Below, one piece after another: positions 42,726 through 55,314 of a stretch of DNA of 64,000 bases. The DNA comes from Luteibacter sp. OK325 (GTDB lineage Bacteria > Pseudomonadota > Gammaproteobacteria > Xanthomonadales > Rhodanobacteraceae). The translations under genes and the position numbers were made by a program. The notes under the pieces were generated by a model. It searched no databases and was not told where the DNA came from. It was given only the letters and a program-made list of their open reading frames with translations. Every line of letters starts with the position of its first letter. Position 1 is the first letter of the stretch. The DNA lies in contig NZ_QAOX01000006.1 in assembly GCF_003050935.1 (NCBI RefSeq), positions 124,001-188,000 of the forward strand, written 5' to 3'.

Positions 42726-45578
42726 GTGAGCGCAAACCTGATCCGCGAGTTTTCCGAATCCTCCCAACTCGCCGGCGGCAACGCCGATTACGTAGAGCAA
42801 GTCTACGAAGCGTGGCTGGCCGATCCCGGCTCCGTTCCGGGTGAATGGGATACCTATTTCAAATCCTTCAAGGGTCGCGAGGCCGGTGATATCGCCCATT
42901 CCGGCGCGATCGCCCGCATCGAAGCCGCGCAGAAACAGCGCCGCACGGCTGCCCCGGCACCCGCCGCCGGCTCCGCTGACAACGCCTACGCGCAGAAACA
43001 GGCCGGCGTACTGCGCCTCGTCACGGCCTATCGCTCGCGCGGCCACATCGCGGCGCAGCTCGATCCGCTCGGCCTGACTATCCCGGATATCGAAACGCCC
43101 GACCTCGGCCTGGCCTTCCACGGCCTGTCCGACGCCGACCTCGGTACCGAGTTCGACGCCGGTACCTTCGCCGGTGGCGGCCAGCGCATGACGCTGCGCG
43201 ATCTCCTCGCGAAGCTCAAGCACATCTATACCGGTACCGTCGGTGCCGAGTTCATGTACATCTCCGACTACGAGCAGCGCTCGTGGATCTACTCGCGCCT
43301 GGAAAAGGCCGCCGGTTCGCCGGGCCTGCAGAAGGCCGAGAAAGTCCGCGTGCTCGAAGCCCTCACTGCCGCCGAAGGCCTGGAGCGTTTCCTCCATACC
43401 AAGTACGTCGGCCAGAAGCGCTTCTCGCTCGAGGGCGGTGACAGCATGATCCCGATGGTCGACGACATCGTCCGCGCCGCCGGCGACAACGGCGTCAAGG
43501 AAGTGATCATCGGCATGGCCCATCGCGGCCGCCTCAACGTCCTGGTCAACATCCTCGGCAAGGCACCCTCGCAGCTCTTCAATGAGTTCGAAGGCAAGTT
43601 CGAGCACGACGACAGCCCGATGCACACGGGTGACGTGAAGTACCACCTCGGCTTCTCCGCCGACGTCAAGACGCCGAACGGTGGCGTGCACGTCGCGCTG
43701 GCGTTCAACCCGTCGCACCTGGAAATCGTCAACCCGGTGGTCGCCGGTTCCGTGCACGCGCGCCAGTCGCGCCGCCGCGACACCGCCCGCGAAAAGTCGA
43801 TGGCCCTGCTGATCCACGGCGACGCCGCCTTCGCAGGCCAGGGCGTCAACATGGAGTTGATGCAGATGTCGCAGGCCCGTGGCTTCGCCATCGGCGGCAC
43901 GCTGCACCTGGTGATCAACAACCAGGTCGGCTTCACCACGTCCAAGCGCGAAGACGCCCGCTCAACGCTGTACTGCACCGACCTCTCCAAGATGGTCAAC
44001 GCGCCGGTCTTCCACGTGAACGGCGACGACCCGGAAGCGGTGATCCAGGTCACCCGCCTCGCTTACGAGTTCCGCAAGCAGTTCAAGAAGGACGTGGTCA
44101 TCGACCTCGTCTGCTACCGCCGCCATGGCCATAACGAGGCCGATGAGCCGGCTGCGACCCAGCCGCTCATGTACCAGGTCATCCGCAAGCGTCCGACCAC
44201 GCGCGACCTCTACGCGCAGACGCTGGTGAAGTCCTCGACCATCGGCGCGGACGACGGCCAGAAGATGCTCGACGATTACCGTGCCCGCCTCGAGAAGGGC
44301 GAGCCGCTGATCGCGATCGAACCGAATCCGACCCGCGACATCCCGGTCGACTGGAGCCGTTTCCAGAAGACCAGCCTGTCCATGGAAGTGAATACGGGCG
44401 TCCCGCGCGAGCAGCTGGTCAAGGTGCTCGACACGATCCTCACCCTCCCGCCGGATGTCACGCTGCATGCGCGCGTCGCCAAGATCTACGACGACCGCCG
44501 CAAGATGGCCGCCGGTGATCTTCCGGGTGACTGGGGCTTCGCCGAGAACCTCGCCTACGCCACGCTCATCGCCGAAGGCAACGACCTGCGCATCGTTGGC
44601 CAGGACGCCGGCCGCGGTACGTTCTTCCATCGCCACGCCGTGCTGCACGACCAGAACAGCGACAACACCTACCTGCCGCTGGGCCAGATTCGCGCCGACG
44701 CCCGCGTCGACGTCATCGACTCGCTCCTGTCCGAAGAAGCCGTCATGGCCTTCGAATACGGCGAAGCCACCACCTCGCCCGACCAGCTCACCATCTGGGA
44801 AGGCCAGTTCGGCGACTTCGCCAACGGCGCCCAGGTCGTGATCGACCAGTTCATCAGCTCCGGCGAAGCCAAGTGGGACCGCCTCTGCGGACTCACGCTA
44901 CTTCTGCCGCACGGTCAGGAGGGCGCCGGTCCGGAGCACTCCTCCGCCCGTCTGGAGCGCTTCCTGCAACTGTGCGCGCTGGACAACATGCAGGTCTGCG
45001 TGCCGACCACGCCGGCGCAGGCGTTCCACATGATCCGTCGCCAGCAGGTGCGCCCGGTGCGCAAGCCGCTGATCGTGATGACGCCGAAGTCCCTGCTCCG
45101 CCACAAGCTGGCCGTCTCTTCGCTGGACGACCTCGCCAACGGCAAGTTCCAGCTGGTGATCGGCGAACACCGTGACCTGCCTGCCAAGAAGGTCAAGCGC
45201 GTCGTCCTGTGCTCGGGCAAGGTCTACTACGACCTGCTCGAAGACGCCGACAAGCGTGGCCTGACCGATGTCGCCATCGTGCGCGTCGAGCAGCTCTACC
45301 CGTTCCCGCGTCCGGAAGTCTCGGCCGAACTGGAAAAGTTCGCTTCCGCCAAGGAAGTGGTCTGGTGCCAGGAAGAACCGATGAACCAGGGCGCATGGTT
45401 CCAGATTCGTCACCACCTCCAGGCCTGCATCGGTTCGAAGCAGAGCCTGTCCTACGCAGGACGCTCGCGTTCGCCGTCGCCGGCTCCGGGCCATCTCAAT
45501 ACCTATATCGCCGAACAGACGGCGCTCGTCGAGCAAGCGCTCGTCGCGCCAGTCGGCACCGATCACGCAGCGGAGTAA
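42726..45578 (+). CDS. sucA: 2-oxoglutarate dehydrogenase E1 component
   Basis: Thiamine-diphosphate E1 subunit of about 950 residues that decarboxylates 2-oxoglutarate and passes the succinyl group to SucB. It begins [23 protein letters not shown], matching the E1 start of related species; the GTG at 42726 is therefore preferred to the GTG at 42708. ThDP motif [19 protein letters not shown] with NNQVGFTTS follows (about 370-410). The receiving E1 active-site region [20 protein letters not shown] [18 protein letters not shown] lies near 265. First gene of sucA-sucB-lpd, 7 bp upstream of sucB. Confidence 0.96.
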   Translation: MSANLIREFSESSQLAGGNADYVEQVYEAWLADPGSVPGEWDTYFKSFKGREAGDIAHSGAIARIEAAQKQRRTAAPAPAAGSADNAYAQKQAGVLRLVTAYRSRGHIAAQLDPLGLTIPDIETPDLGLAFHGLSDADLGTEFDAGTFAGGGQRMTLRDLLAKLKHIYTGTVGAEFMYISDYEQRSWIYSRLEKAAGSPGLQKAEKVRVLEALTAAEGLERFLHTKYVGQKRFSLEGGDSMIPMVDDIVRAAGDNGVKEVIIGMAHRGRLNVLVNILGKAPSQLFNEFEGKFEHDDSPMHTGDVKYHLGFSADVKTPNGGVHVALAFNPSHLEIVNPVVAGSVHARQSRRRDTAREKSMALLIHGDAAFAGQGVNMELMQMSQARGFAIGGTLHLVINNQVGFTTSKREDARSTLYCTDLSKMVNAPVFHVNGDDPEAVIQVTRLAYEFRKQFKKDVVIDLVCYRRHGHNEADEPAATQPLMYQVIRKRPTTRDLYAQTLVKSSTIGADDGQKMLDDYRARLEKGEPLIAIEPNPTRDIPVDWSRFQKTSLSMEVNTGVPREQLVKVLDTILTLPPDVTLHARVAKIYDDRRKMAAGDLPGDWGFAENLAYATLIAEGNDLRIVGQDAGRGTFFHRHAVLHDQNSDNTYLPLGQIRADARVDVIDSLLSEEAVMAFEYGEATTSPDQLTIWEGQFGDFANGAQVVIDQFISSGEAKWDRLCGLTLLLPHGQEGAGPEHSSARLERFLQLCALDNMQVCVPTTPAQAFHMIRRQQVRPVRKPLIVMTPKSLLRHKLAVSSLDDLANGKFQLVIGEHRDLPAKKVKRVVLCSGKVYYDLLEDADKRGLTDVAIVRVEQLYPFPRPEVSAELEKFASAKEVVWCQEEPMNQGAWFQIRHHLQACIGSKQSLSYAGRSRSPSPAPGHLNTYIAEQTALVEQALVAPVGTDHAAE

Positions 45579-45585
45579 GGCAAGC

Positions 45586-48340
<2,755 letters not shown>

Positions 48341-48355
48341 TCGCCTGTGTGACCG

Positions 48356-48397
48356 AAGCCCGCTCATGCCGTTAGCATGGGCGGGCTTTGTCGTTTC
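48356..48397 (+). terminator. Terminator downstream of lpd
   Basis: A 14-bp stem with one G-T wobble, AAGCCCGCTCATGC / GCATGGGCGGGCTT, loop CGTTA (48356-48388), followed by TGTCGTTTC. It lies 15 bp after the lpd stop. Confidence 0.8.
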
Positions 48398-48429
48398 TGG
48401 GTGTGGTGTGGTTACCAGAAGGTGCTTTG

Positions 48430-48508
48430 TGTGGGAGCCGATTCATCGGTGATAGGCGCCTCGGCGTCACCGCTCCGTTGGCTTTTCGCCGATGAATCGG
48501 CTCCCACA
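48430..48508. repeat. Paired short palindromic repeat (GATTCATC type)
   Basis: Left copy TGTGGGAGCCGATTCATCGG and right inverted copy CGCCGATGAATCGGCTCCCA flank 38 bp. Both arms are the GATTCATC type, so the whole unit can fold into a long stem. It sits between the lpd terminator and the LOG gene. Confidence 0.88.
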
Positions 48509-48545
48509 ACCGCGCATCTTCCGGTAAGCACACAGGAGACTCCTT

Positions 48546-49136
48546 ATGCGTGACATCAAATCCCTTTGCGTCTACTGCGGCTCCAGCAGCGGCGCAAACC
48601 CGGAATACACCGAGGCCGCGAAAGCCTTCGGTACCCGCCTGGCGAAAGAAGGCATCGCCCTCGTTTACGGCGGCGGCAAGGTGGGCCTGATGGGCAGCGT
48701 GGCCGACGCGGTGCTCGCCGCCGGCGGTCGCGTCATCGGTGTCATCCCGCGTCAACTGGTCGAAAAGGAAGTCGCCCACACCGGCCTTTCCGAGCTGCAG
48801 GTGGTCGAGACCATGCATGAGCGCAAGACGCGCATGTACGAACTCTCCGATGCCTTCGTCGCCCTGCCCGGCGGCTTCGGCACCATGGACGAAATGTTCG
48901 AAATGCTCACCTGGGCGCAACTCGGCCTGCACAGCTACCCTTGTGCCTTCCTCGACGTTCGCGGTTTCTACGCGGGGCTTTCCGCCAGCATGGACCACAT
49001 GGTCGCTGAGGGCTTCGTCAAGAAGAACCAGCGCGACCAGGTCTGGTTCGGCGCCAGCATCGACGCCTTGTTCGACTGGATGAAGCACTACGAGTCGTCA
49101 TACACGCCAAAGTGGATCACCTCCGACGCCGTCTGA
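48546..49136 (+). CDS. LOG family protein (Rossmann-fold nucleotide phosphoribohydrolase)
   Basis: A 196-residue LOG/TIGR00730 protein. Conserved motifs are VYCGSSSGANPEY near the N-terminus, LVYGGGKVGLMGSVADA, the catalytic region ETMHERKTRMYELSDAF (MHERK) and LPGGFGTMDEMFEMLTWAQL (PGGxGTxxE). The family cleaves nucleoside 5'-monophosphates to base and ribose-5-phosphate; plant members make cytokinin. AGGAG lies 8 bp before the ATG. It stands alone between lpd and the PilH-like gene. Confidence 0.9.
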   Translation: MRDIKSLCVYCGSSSGANPEYTEAAKAFGTRLAKEGIALVYGGGKVGLMGSVADAVLAAGGRVIGVIPRQLVEKEVAHTGLSELQVVETMHERKTRMYELSDAFVALPGGFGTMDEMFEMLTWAQLGLHSYPCAFLDVRGFYAGLSASMDHMVAEGFVKKNQRDQVWFGASIDALFDWMKHYESSYTPKWITSDAV

Positions 49137-49164
49137 TCCGCCAATCGGAGGCTCGAATACCGAC

Positions 49165-49191
49165 CCAAAACCTTGTCAAAACAGGTTTTGG
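49165..49191. promoter_or_regulatory. Perfect inverted repeat, candidate operator
   Basis: CCAAAACCT (49165-49173) and AGGTTTTGG (49183-49191) are perfectly inverted over 9 bp with the 9-base spacer TGTCAAAAC. It lies 160 bp upstream of the PilH-like gene and 28 bp after the LOG gene. No T-run follows, so an operator is more likely than a terminator. Confidence 0.5.
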
Positions 49192-49350
49192 CCGTTCCAC
49201 CATTGATACAAGCGCGCCGGCCGGTAGAATGAGCGCACGCCAGAGGCGCAACGCGCGACGTTTTTACGTCACCGCAGCATTCGAGACGGCCGCCTGGAAG
49301 GCGGACGTCACCAAGGACAACGCATCGGGCCTGGTCCCGGGGGAAAGTGA

Positions 49351-49716
49351 ATGGCTCGTATCCTGATCGTCGATGATTCGCCGTCGCAGCTGCTGGGCAT
49401 CAAGCGCATCGTTGAGAAACTGGGCCATGAGGCCATCACGGCCGAGGACGGTGCGCAGGGCGTGGAAGTCGCCAAGCGCGAACTCCCCGACCTTATCCTG
49501 ATGGACGTGGTCATGCCGAACCTCAACGGATTCCAGGCCACGCGTACGATCAGCAAGGAAGAGACGACCAAGCACATCCCGATCATCCTGGTGACCACCA
49601 AGGACCAGGACACGGACAAGGTCTGGGGCCTGCGCCAGGGCGCCAAGGACTACGTGGTCAAGCCGATCAAGGAAGAAGAACTGGTCAAGGCGCTCAAGGA
49701 GCACCTGCCGGGGTGA
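49351..49716 (+). CDS. pilH: PilH-like single-domain response regulator
   Basis: A 121-residue CheY-fold receiver with no output domain. Acidic pocket DDS (8-10), phospho-acceptor D52 in LILMDVVMPNLNG, conserved Thr in ILVTTKDQDTDKVW, and Lys in DYVVKPIKEEEL. The ILIVDDSPSQ, MPNLNGFQATR and TTKDQDTDKVWGLRQGA phrases are those of PilH of the Pil-Chp twitching system. No PilG or PilI/J genes adjoin, so the partner kinase is elsewhere. GGGGGAAAGTGA lies just before the ATG. Confidence 0.87.
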   Translation: MARILIVDDSPSQLLGIKRIVEKLGHEAITAEDGAQGVEVAKRELPDLILMDVVMPNLNGFQATRTISKEETTKHIPIILVTTKDQDTDKVWGLRQGAKDYVVKPIKEEELVKALKEHLPG

Positions 49717-49765
49717 TGGAACCTGCCGGGCTGATGGAGGCGGCTTCGCCGCGGTGGTTCTGATT

Positions 49766-49836
49766 CGCCGATAAATCGGCTCCCACGGAGCACGCTACGT
49801 AGCCGGGCCCGCTTGGTGGGAGCCGATTCATCGGCG
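49766..49836. repeat. Paired short palindromic repeat (GATTCATC type, inverted order)
   Basis: Here the order is reversed: an inverted copy (CGCCGATAAATCGGCTCCCA, one change) comes first and a direct copy (TGGGAGCCGATTCATCGGCG) second, 27 bp apart. It separates the pilH-like gene from the convergent cbpA gene. Confidence 0.85.
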
Positions 49837-49866
49837 AATGAAAAGACAGCGGCGCAGCCGCCGCTA

Positions 49867-50784
49867 CTACCCCTGCCGCGGATCGAACGCCGCAAACGCA
49901 TCCTTGAATTCCGCGTACGCCGCCTGCTCCTCGTGGGTTTCAGGTACCGGCACGCGAATTTCCAACACGACGATCTGATCGCCCGGCTCCGAGCCCGGCA
50001 GGCCGCGCCCCTTCAGGCGTAGCTTGCGGCCCGACTGCGAGCCCGCGGGGATACGCAGGTCGACATGACCACCCAGCGTCGGGACCGGCACCGTGGCGCC
50101 CAGGGCGGCCTCCCAGGGTGTAATCGGCAATGTATGCGTCACCGTGCGGCCTTCCAGACGGAAGCGGGCATCGTCGCGGATGCCGATCTCGAGCAGGAGA
50201 TCGCCCGAGGGACCACCGCCCATACCCGCGTGCCCCTGCCCGCCGAGGCGAATGGTCTGGCCTGGCGTGATGCCGGCCGGAATCTTCACCTCGAGCACGC
50301 GCTCGCTGCCCGAGGCGTCGTTAAGCACCACGCGCGTCTTGCCGCCGTTGAAGGCGGTCTGCAGGTCGGTCTCGATCTTCGCCTGGATGTCACGGCCGCG
50401 CCTAGCCTGCGACTGCTGCTGCCCCCGGCCACGGCTGCCGCCACCGAACAGGCTTTCGAAGAAGTCGCTGAAATCGCCGCCACCGCGGCCGCCCATGTCG
50501 CCGAAGTCGTAGCTTCCGCCGCCCTGGCCAAAGCCCGGAGGCGGCCGGAACTGCTCACCCTGGCGATAGCCGCCGGCGCGGAGCTGGTCGTAGGCCCGGC
50601 GCTTCTCAGGGTCCTTCAGCGCCTCGTTGGCCTCGTTGATCGCCTTGAACTTGTCCTCGGCGCCCGGCTCCTTGTTCTTGTCCGGATGGTACTTGCGGGC
50701 GAGCTTGCGGTACGCCGCCTTGATCTCGGCGTCGGTCGCTTCGGGCTTCACCCCAAGGGCTTCGTAATAATCCTTGAACTCCAC
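49867..50784 (-). CDS. cbpA: CbpA-like DnaJ-domain co-chaperone
   Basis: A type II J-protein of 305 residues. The J-domain (1-65) has HPD at 33-35 ([10 protein letters not shown]). A Gly/Phe-rich region (about 75-125, [24 protein letters not shown]) follows, with no zinc finger, then two C-terminal substrate-binding domains (about 130-290, e.g. [22 protein letters not shown]). It stimulates DnaK and, in E. coli, CbpA also binds DNA. It lies downstream of hsp20 on the same strand, separated by a terminator-like hairpin. Confidence 0.92.
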   Translation of the reverse strand: MEFKDYYEALGVKPEATDAEIKAAYRKLARKYHPDKNKEPGAEDKFKAINEANEALKDPEKRRAYDQLRAGGYRQGEQFRPPPGFGQGGGSYDFGDMGGRGGGDFSDFFESLFGGGSRGRGQQQSQARRGRDIQAKIETDLQTAFNGGKTRVVLNDASGSERVLEVKIPAGITPGQTIRLGGQGHAGMGGGPSGDLLLEIGIRDDARFRLEGRTVTHTLPITPWEAALGATVPVPTLGGHVDLRIPAGSQSGRKLRLKGRGLPGSEPGDQIVVLEIRVPVPETHEEQAAYAEFKDAFAAFDPRQG

Positions 50785-50802
50785 AGGCTCTCCCGGGCTT
50801 GT

Positions 50803-50852
50803 GTCAAAAACAAAAAGCAGAATGCCCGCGGTGGCGCATGTCCACCGCGGGC
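50803..50852 (-). terminator. Terminator between hsp20 and cbpA
   Basis: Reading left, an 11-bp stem GCCCGCGGTGG / CCACCGCGGGC (50824-50852) is followed by ATTCTGCTTTTTGTTTTTG. It lies after the hsp20 stop and 19 bp before the cbpA start, so cbpA is either expressed by read-through or from its own start nearby. Confidence 0.85.
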
Positions 50853-50874
50853 CAGTTTACAAGCTTAGAGCGAA

Positions 50875-51327
50875 TCAGCCCGCGGCGTTGATCTCAATAC
50901 GCCGCGGCGCGCTCTGCGCCTTCTTCGGAATCGCAATTTCCAGCACACCGTGGGCGCCCGAGGCGGTGATGCCCTCGGCGTTGGCGCTTTCCGGCAGGGT
51001 GAAGCTGCGCTTGAAGGCGCCGGTGGCGCGCTCCACGCGGCTGAACTTGCCTTCGGTCTCGCTGGCAAACGCCTTGCGCTCACCCTTGATGCTGAGCACG
51101 TTCTTTTCCATCTCGATCTCGATGTCGGCGAGGTTCACGCCAGGCACATCGGCAAGAATCAGGAAACGGCCGTCCTCTTCACGAATGTCCACGTGCGGCG
51201 CCCAGGCGCTCTGCGTGGCGGTGACCGGCGCGGCGATCTCGTTGCCGAAGAGCTGTTCGAAGACGTTGCGGACGTCGCTGCCGAACACCGGCGCACGACG
51301 GAACGACACATGACGAAGCTGGTTCAT
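50875..51327 (-). CDS. Small heat-shock protein, Hsp20/alpha-crystallin
   Basis: A 150-residue ATP-independent holdase. The alpha-crystallin domain (about 45-140) begins WAPHVDIREEDGRFLILADVPG and contains LSIKGERKAF, FSRVERATGAFKRSFTLPES and the terminal AHGVLEIAIPKK. The start at 51327 (MNQLRHVSF) is chosen because GGGAG precedes it; the upstream codon at 51342 is TTG without a good site. It heads a leftward chaperone pair with cbpA and is divergent from a peroxiredoxin gene. Confidence 0.9.
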   Translation of the reverse strand: MNQLRHVSFRRAPVFGSDVRNVFEQLFGNEIAAPVTATQSAWAPHVDIREEDGRFLILADVPGVNLADIEIEMEKNVLSIKGERKAFASETEGKFSRVERATGAFKRSFTLPESANAEGITASGAHGVLEIAIPKKAQSAPRRIEINAAG

Positions 51328-51485
51328 CTGTTTGACTCCCAAGAAGTTTTTCGGCCATGTGGCCGTCTGGAAACAAACATATGACCGACCCGCCCGGATT
51401 CAAGTGCCGCTGCCCGCCGCAGCGGGTGGGCCCGACACAGCGTTCGCGCTAAGCTCGGTTATCTCTCCTCGCAAAGGAACTCCCC

Positions 51486-51968
51486 ATGACCATCGCAGTT
51501 GGCGACACCCTTCCGGATCACACGCTTACCCAGTTCGGCGATGGCCTCGAGACGATCTCGAGCACCGACGTCCTCGGCAAGGGAAAGGTCGTCGTTTTCG
51601 CCGTGCCTGGCGCGTTTACGCCCACCTGCTCGAACAAGCACCTGCCCGGCTACATCCAGCACATGGAAGATTTCCGCGAGCGCGGCATCAAGGTTGCCTG
51701 CGTCTCGGTCAACGATGCCTTCGTCATGCATGCCTGGGGCATTTCGCAAGGCGTACCCGACGACCTGCTGATGCTGGGTGACGGCAATGCCACGTTCGCC
51801 AAGGCCCTTGGACTGGAACTGGACGGCACGAAAAACGGCATGGGCATCCGCGCGAAGCGTTTCGCCATCTATGCCGAAGACGGCGTGGTGAAGATCGTGC
51901 ACGTGGAAGCGCCGGGCGAGTTCCGCGTGACCTCGGCCGAAGCGATGCTCGAGGCCATCGACGCCTGA
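51486..51968 (+). CDS. Peroxiredoxin, Prx5/AhpE-like (1-Cys)
   Basis: A 160-residue thiol peroxidase. The peroxidatic Cys48 is in AVPGAFTPTCSNKHLPGY with Thr45 two before it, and the second Cys72 of Prx5 type is in KVACVSVND. The catalytic Arg lies near GMGIRAKRFAIYA. No Cys follows near the C-terminus (it ends EAMLEAIDA), so the resolving Cys of human Prx5 is absent; a 1-Cys mechanism with an external thiol is expected. AAGGAACTCCCC precedes the ATG. Divergent from hsp20; both are stress genes. Confidence 0.9.
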   Translation: MTIAVGDTLPDHTLTQFGDGLETISSTDVLGKGKVVVFAVPGAFTPTCSNKHLPGYIQHMEDFRERGIKVACVSVNDAFVMHAWGISQGVPDDLLMLGDGNATFAKALGLELDGTKNGMGIRAKRFAIYAEDGVVKIVHVEAPGEFRVTSAEAMLEAIDA

Positions 51969-51979
51969 TCTTGGTTCCT

Positions 51980-52061
51980 TGCAGGAGCCGATTCATCGGC
52001 GATGGATGCTCGCGACAACATGGCCCGCTGGCGCGGGATCGCCGATGAATCGGCTCCCACA
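51980..52061. repeat. Paired short palindromic repeat (GATTCATC type)
   Basis: Left copy TGCAGGAGCCGATTCATCGG (two changes at the outer end) and right inverted copy CGCCGATGAATCGGCTCCCA enclose about 40 bp with GATGGATGCTCGCGACAAC. Lies between convergent peroxiredoxin and gyrA genes. Confidence 0.85.
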
Positions 52062-52095
52062 AAGCTCCCCCGCGCCCCATGCGACGACGCAAAAA

Positions 52096-52121
52096 AAACC
52101 CGCCTTTCGGCGGGTTTTTCG
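52096..52121 (-). terminator. Terminator of gyrA (bidirectional)
   Basis: A 9-bp stem AAACCCGCC / GGCGGGTTT with a TTTC loop (52096-52117). T-runs lie on both sides (eight A's to the left, TTTTTCGTTTTT to the right), so it can end transcription of gyrA reading left and of the peroxiredoxin gene reading right. Confidence 0.92.
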
Positions 52122-52124
52122 TTT

Positions 52125-54764
52125 TTACGCTTCGGTCGGCTCGTCACCGTCACCGGTGGGGCCGCTTTCGATCGGCGGCAGATCGGCAGCGACGTCACCG
52201 TCGATGACTTCGCCCTCACCTTCGATCTCCAGCTCTTCTTCGGCTTCCAGGCGAACCACGCCGATGAGCGTTTCGTCCTTCGGCAGCTTGATGAGCGTCA
52301 CGCCCTGCGTATTACGGCTGAGCTGCGAGACTTCCGACACGCGCGTGCGGACCAGCGTGCCCTGGTCGGAGATCAGCATCAGCTGCTGCGTCTCGGTGAC
52401 CTGGGTAGCCGCGACGAGGTTACCATTGCGGTCCGAGCACTGGATGGCGATGACGCCCTGTGTGCCACGGCCCTTCTTCGGGAACTCGTCGAGCGCGGTG
52501 CGCTTGCCGAAGCCGCGTGCCGTCGCGGTGAGAATGTTGCCATCACCCGCGGCCACGATCAGCGAGACCACTTCCGCATCTTCAGCCAGGCGCATGCCGC
52601 GCACACCGGTGGCGGTACGACCCATCGAGCGGACCGTACCTTCGTCGAAGCGCACCGACTTGCCGTTGGAGGCGAACAGCAGCACGTCGCTCTCACCGCC
52701 GGTCATCGCGACATCGACCAGGGCATCGCCCTCGTCGAGGTTGATGGCGGCCTTGCCCTTCTGCAGCTGGAACGCGAACTCCGTCAGCGGCGTCTTCTTT
52801 ACCGTGCCCTTGCGGGTGGCGAAGAACACGAAACAAGTCGGATCGTATTCGCGCACCGGCAGCAGGGCCTGCACTTTCTCACCCTCACCCAGCGGCAGCA
52901 GGTTCACGATCGGCTTGCCACGCGCACCCGGGCCGGCTTCCGGCATCTGGTACACCTTGAGCCAGTAGACGCGGCCGGTGCTGGTGAAGGTCAACAGCGT
53001 GTCATGGGTGTTGACCACCCAAAGCTGCTGCACGACGTCTTCGTCCTTCAGGGCCGAGGCCGAGCGACCCTTGCCGCCACGCTTCTGCGCGCGATAGAGG
53101 CTGGCCGGCTGGCGCTTGATGTACCCGGTGTGCGAGAGCGTCACCACCACGTCTTCCGGCGCGATGAGGTCGAGCACGTTCAGGTCTTCCTGCGAGTGCT
53201 GGATCTCGGTGCGACGGTCGTCGCCGTAGTCGGTGCGGATCTGCTCGAGCTCTTCGCGGATGACTTCGAGCAGGCGCGACGGGTTCTCGAGGATTTCGAT
53301 GAGCGCGCGGATCGTGTTGAGGATCTCGCGGTATTCGTCCGAGAGCTTTTCCTGCTCAAGGCCGGTGAGGCGATGCAGACGCATCTGCAGGATTTCGGTG
53401 GCCTGGGCTTCGGACAGCTGGTAGCCGTTCTCGTTCAGGCCATCACGTGGATCCATGTCTTCCGGACGCGATGATTCGGCACCCGTGGCGGCGAGCAGCG
53501 CCTTGACCAGGCCCGGCTCCCAGCGACGGGCGACCATACGCTCGCGCGCCTCGGACGACGACGCGGAGGTACGGATCAGCTCGATCATCTCTTCGATGTT
53601 GGCGAGCGCGACCGTGAGGCCTTCGAGGATGTGCGCGCGCTGGCGTGCCTTGCGCAACTCGAAGATGGTGCGGCGCGTGACGACTTCGCGGCGATGGCGA
53701 ATGAAGGCCTCGAGGATATCCTTGAGGTTCATCAGCTTGGGCTGGCCGTCGAGCAGGGCCACCATGTTGATGCCGAAAGTCACCTGCAACTGGGTCTGCT
53801 GGAACAGGTTGTTCAGCACGACGTCGCCCATGGAATCGCGGCGAATCTCGATGACCACGCGCATGCCGTCCTTGTCGGACTCATCGCGCAGTTCGCTGAT
53901 GCCCTCGAGCTTCTTTTCCTTGACCAGCTCGGCGATCTTCTCGATCAGGCGAGCCTTGTTCACCTGGTACGGCAGCTCGTGGACGAGGATCGTCTCGCGG
54001 CCGTTGGCCTCGGTTTCGATCGACGTGCGCGCACGCACGAGGATGCGGCCGCGACCGGTGCGGTATGCCTCGACGATGCCGGAGGAGCCGTTGATGATGC
54101 CGGCGGTCGGGAAGTCCGGGCCGGGAATGAAGGTCATCAGCTCATCGACGCCGAGCGAGGGATCCTCGATCAGGCCGAGCACGGCGTTGATGACTTCAGT
54201 CATGTTATGCGGCGGGATGTTCGTCGCCATGCCGACCGCGATACCTGCCGAACCGTTGACGAGCAGGTTCGGCACGCGGGTCGGAAGGACCAGCGGCTCG
54301 TGTTCGCTTTCGTCGTAGTTCGGCCCGAAATCGACGGTTTCCTTGTCGATATCGGCCATCAGCTCGTGCGTGAGGCGCGCCATGCGCACCTCGGTGTATC
54401 GCATGGCCGCGGCGTTGTCGCCATCGACCGAACCGAAGTTGCCCTGGCCGTCGACGAGCATGTAGCGCAGCGAGAACGGCTGCGCCATGCGAACGATCGT
54501 GTCGTAAACCGACGCGTCGCCGTGCGGATGGTATTTACCGATCACGTCACCGACCACGCGGGCCGATTTCTTGTACGGCTTGTTCCAGGCGTTGCTCAGC
54601 TCGTTCATGGCGAACAGTACGCGTCGATGTACCGGCTTGAGGCCGTCGCGTACGTCGGGCAGTGCGCGCCCGACGATGACGCTCATCGCGTAGTCGAGAT
54701 AGCTCTGGCGCATCTCGTCTTCGATGTTGACGCGGATGACTTCTTTGGCGAGTTCTGCCATCAA
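52125..54764 (-). CDS. gyrA: DNA gyrase subunit A
   Basis: ATP-dependent type II topoisomerase breakage-reunion subunit, 879 residues. It starts with [20 protein letters not shown] after a short lead, has the 5'-phosphoryl Tyr in [10 protein letters not shown], and DNA-gate helices [15 protein letters not shown]. The C-terminal half holds the six-bladed pinwheel with GQGGKGRS-like [13 protein letters not shown] and [14 protein letters not shown] repeats, ending in an acidic tail. The residue matching E. coli Ser83 is Ala (HGDASVYD). Only the gyrA gene is here; gyrB is not in the window. Strong terminator downstream. Confidence 0.97.
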   Translation of the reverse strand: MMAELAKEVIRVNIEDEMRQSYLDYAMSVIVGRALPDVRDGLKPVHRRVLFAMNELSNAWNKPYKKSARVVGDVIGKYHPHGDASVYDTIVRMAQPFSLRYMLVDGQGNFGSVDGDNAAAMRYTEVRMARLTHELMADIDKETVDFGPNYDESEHEPLVLPTRVPNLLVNGSAGIAVGMATNIPPHNMTEVINAVLGLIEDPSLGVDELMTFIPGPDFPTAGIINGSSGIVEAYRTGRGRILVRARTSIETEANGRETILVHELPYQVNKARLIEKIAELVKEKKLEGISELRDESDKDGMRVVIEIRRDSMGDVVLNNLFQQTQLQVTFGINMVALLDGQPKLMNLKDILEAFIRHRREVVTRRTIFELRKARQRAHILEGLTVALANIEEMIELIRTSASSSEARERMVARRWEPGLVKALLAATGAESSRPEDMDPRDGLNENGYQLSEAQATEILQMRLHRLTGLEQEKLSDEYREILNTIRALIEILENPSRLLEVIREELEQIRTDYGDDRRTEIQHSQEDLNVLDLIAPEDVVVTLSHTGYIKRQPASLYRAQKRGGKGRSASALKDEDVVQQLWVVNTHDTLLTFTSTGRVYWLKVYQMPEAGPGARGKPIVNLLPLGEGEKVQALLPVREYDPTCFVFFATRKGTVKKTPLTEFAFQLQKGKAAINLDEGDALVDVAMTGGESDVLLFASNGKSVRFDEGTVRSMGRTATGVRGMRLAEDAEVVSLIVAAGDGNILTATARGFGKRTALDEFPKKGRGTQGVIAIQCSDRNGNLVAATQVTETQQLMLISDQGTLVRTRVSEVSQLSRNTQGVTLIKLPKDETLIGVVRLEAEEELEIEGEGEVIDGDVAADLPPIESGPTGDGDEPTEA

Positions 54765-54900
54765 TCGGCTTCCTGGATATCCATCAATAGGCCCCCGCCG
54801 GCCGCGCGATTCGCGGTATCGCGACGCGGCCGACCCAACCCGTCAATAGTAGCACAACGGGCGTTGAAAAGATAGCTAAAAGTCGTTTTAAATCAATGAC

Positions 54901-55314
54901 TTACGCAGGTGTCTTGGTGGCACCGAAAAGCAGTGTCCTGGCAAACAGGAAATTCGCCACGGAACCACCCACCGAGCCTGCCGCCACAGCCACCGCGGGC
55001 CAGGCACGAAGCGCGGGGAACGCCTCGAAAACGAGGATGTAGATGCCGTTGTTTATCACCGCGCCGACCGCCATCAGGCCCATCCAGCGAATCCATTCGG
55101 CGCCCTGGCTCCGGCCAGAATCCCGTTGCGCGAATGTGTGGTTACGGTTCCACCACCAGGTGACCGTCGCGGCGCTGAGGAACGAAACGACGCGCGCGGT
55201 GTACACGTTCCACCCGGCCATGCGTACCAGTCCCTGGGCGATGCCTGCATCCACGATGAAACCCAGCAGGCCACCCACCGCGAAAAGCACGACTTCGCGG
55301 CGCAGACGACTCAC
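54901..55314 (-). CDS. GtrA family membrane protein
   Basis: A 137-residue protein with four transmembrane helices (about residues 8-27, 38-57, 76-95 and 106-125), the fold of GtrA-like proteins, which are thought to flip undecaprenyl-linked sugars. The family feature [17 protein letters not shown] and [11 protein letters not shown] are visible. It starts with GTG, overlapping the mtnA stop (GTGA), so it is translated from the same message. Partner glycosyltransferase genes are not nearby. Confidence 0.85.
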   Translation of the reverse strand: MSRLRREVVLFAVGGLLGFIVDAGIAQGLVRMAGWNVYTARVVSFLSAATVTWWWNRNHTFAQRDSGRSQGAEWIRWMGLMAVGAVINNGIYILVFEAFPALRAWPAVAVAAGSVGGSVANFLFARTLLFGATKTPA

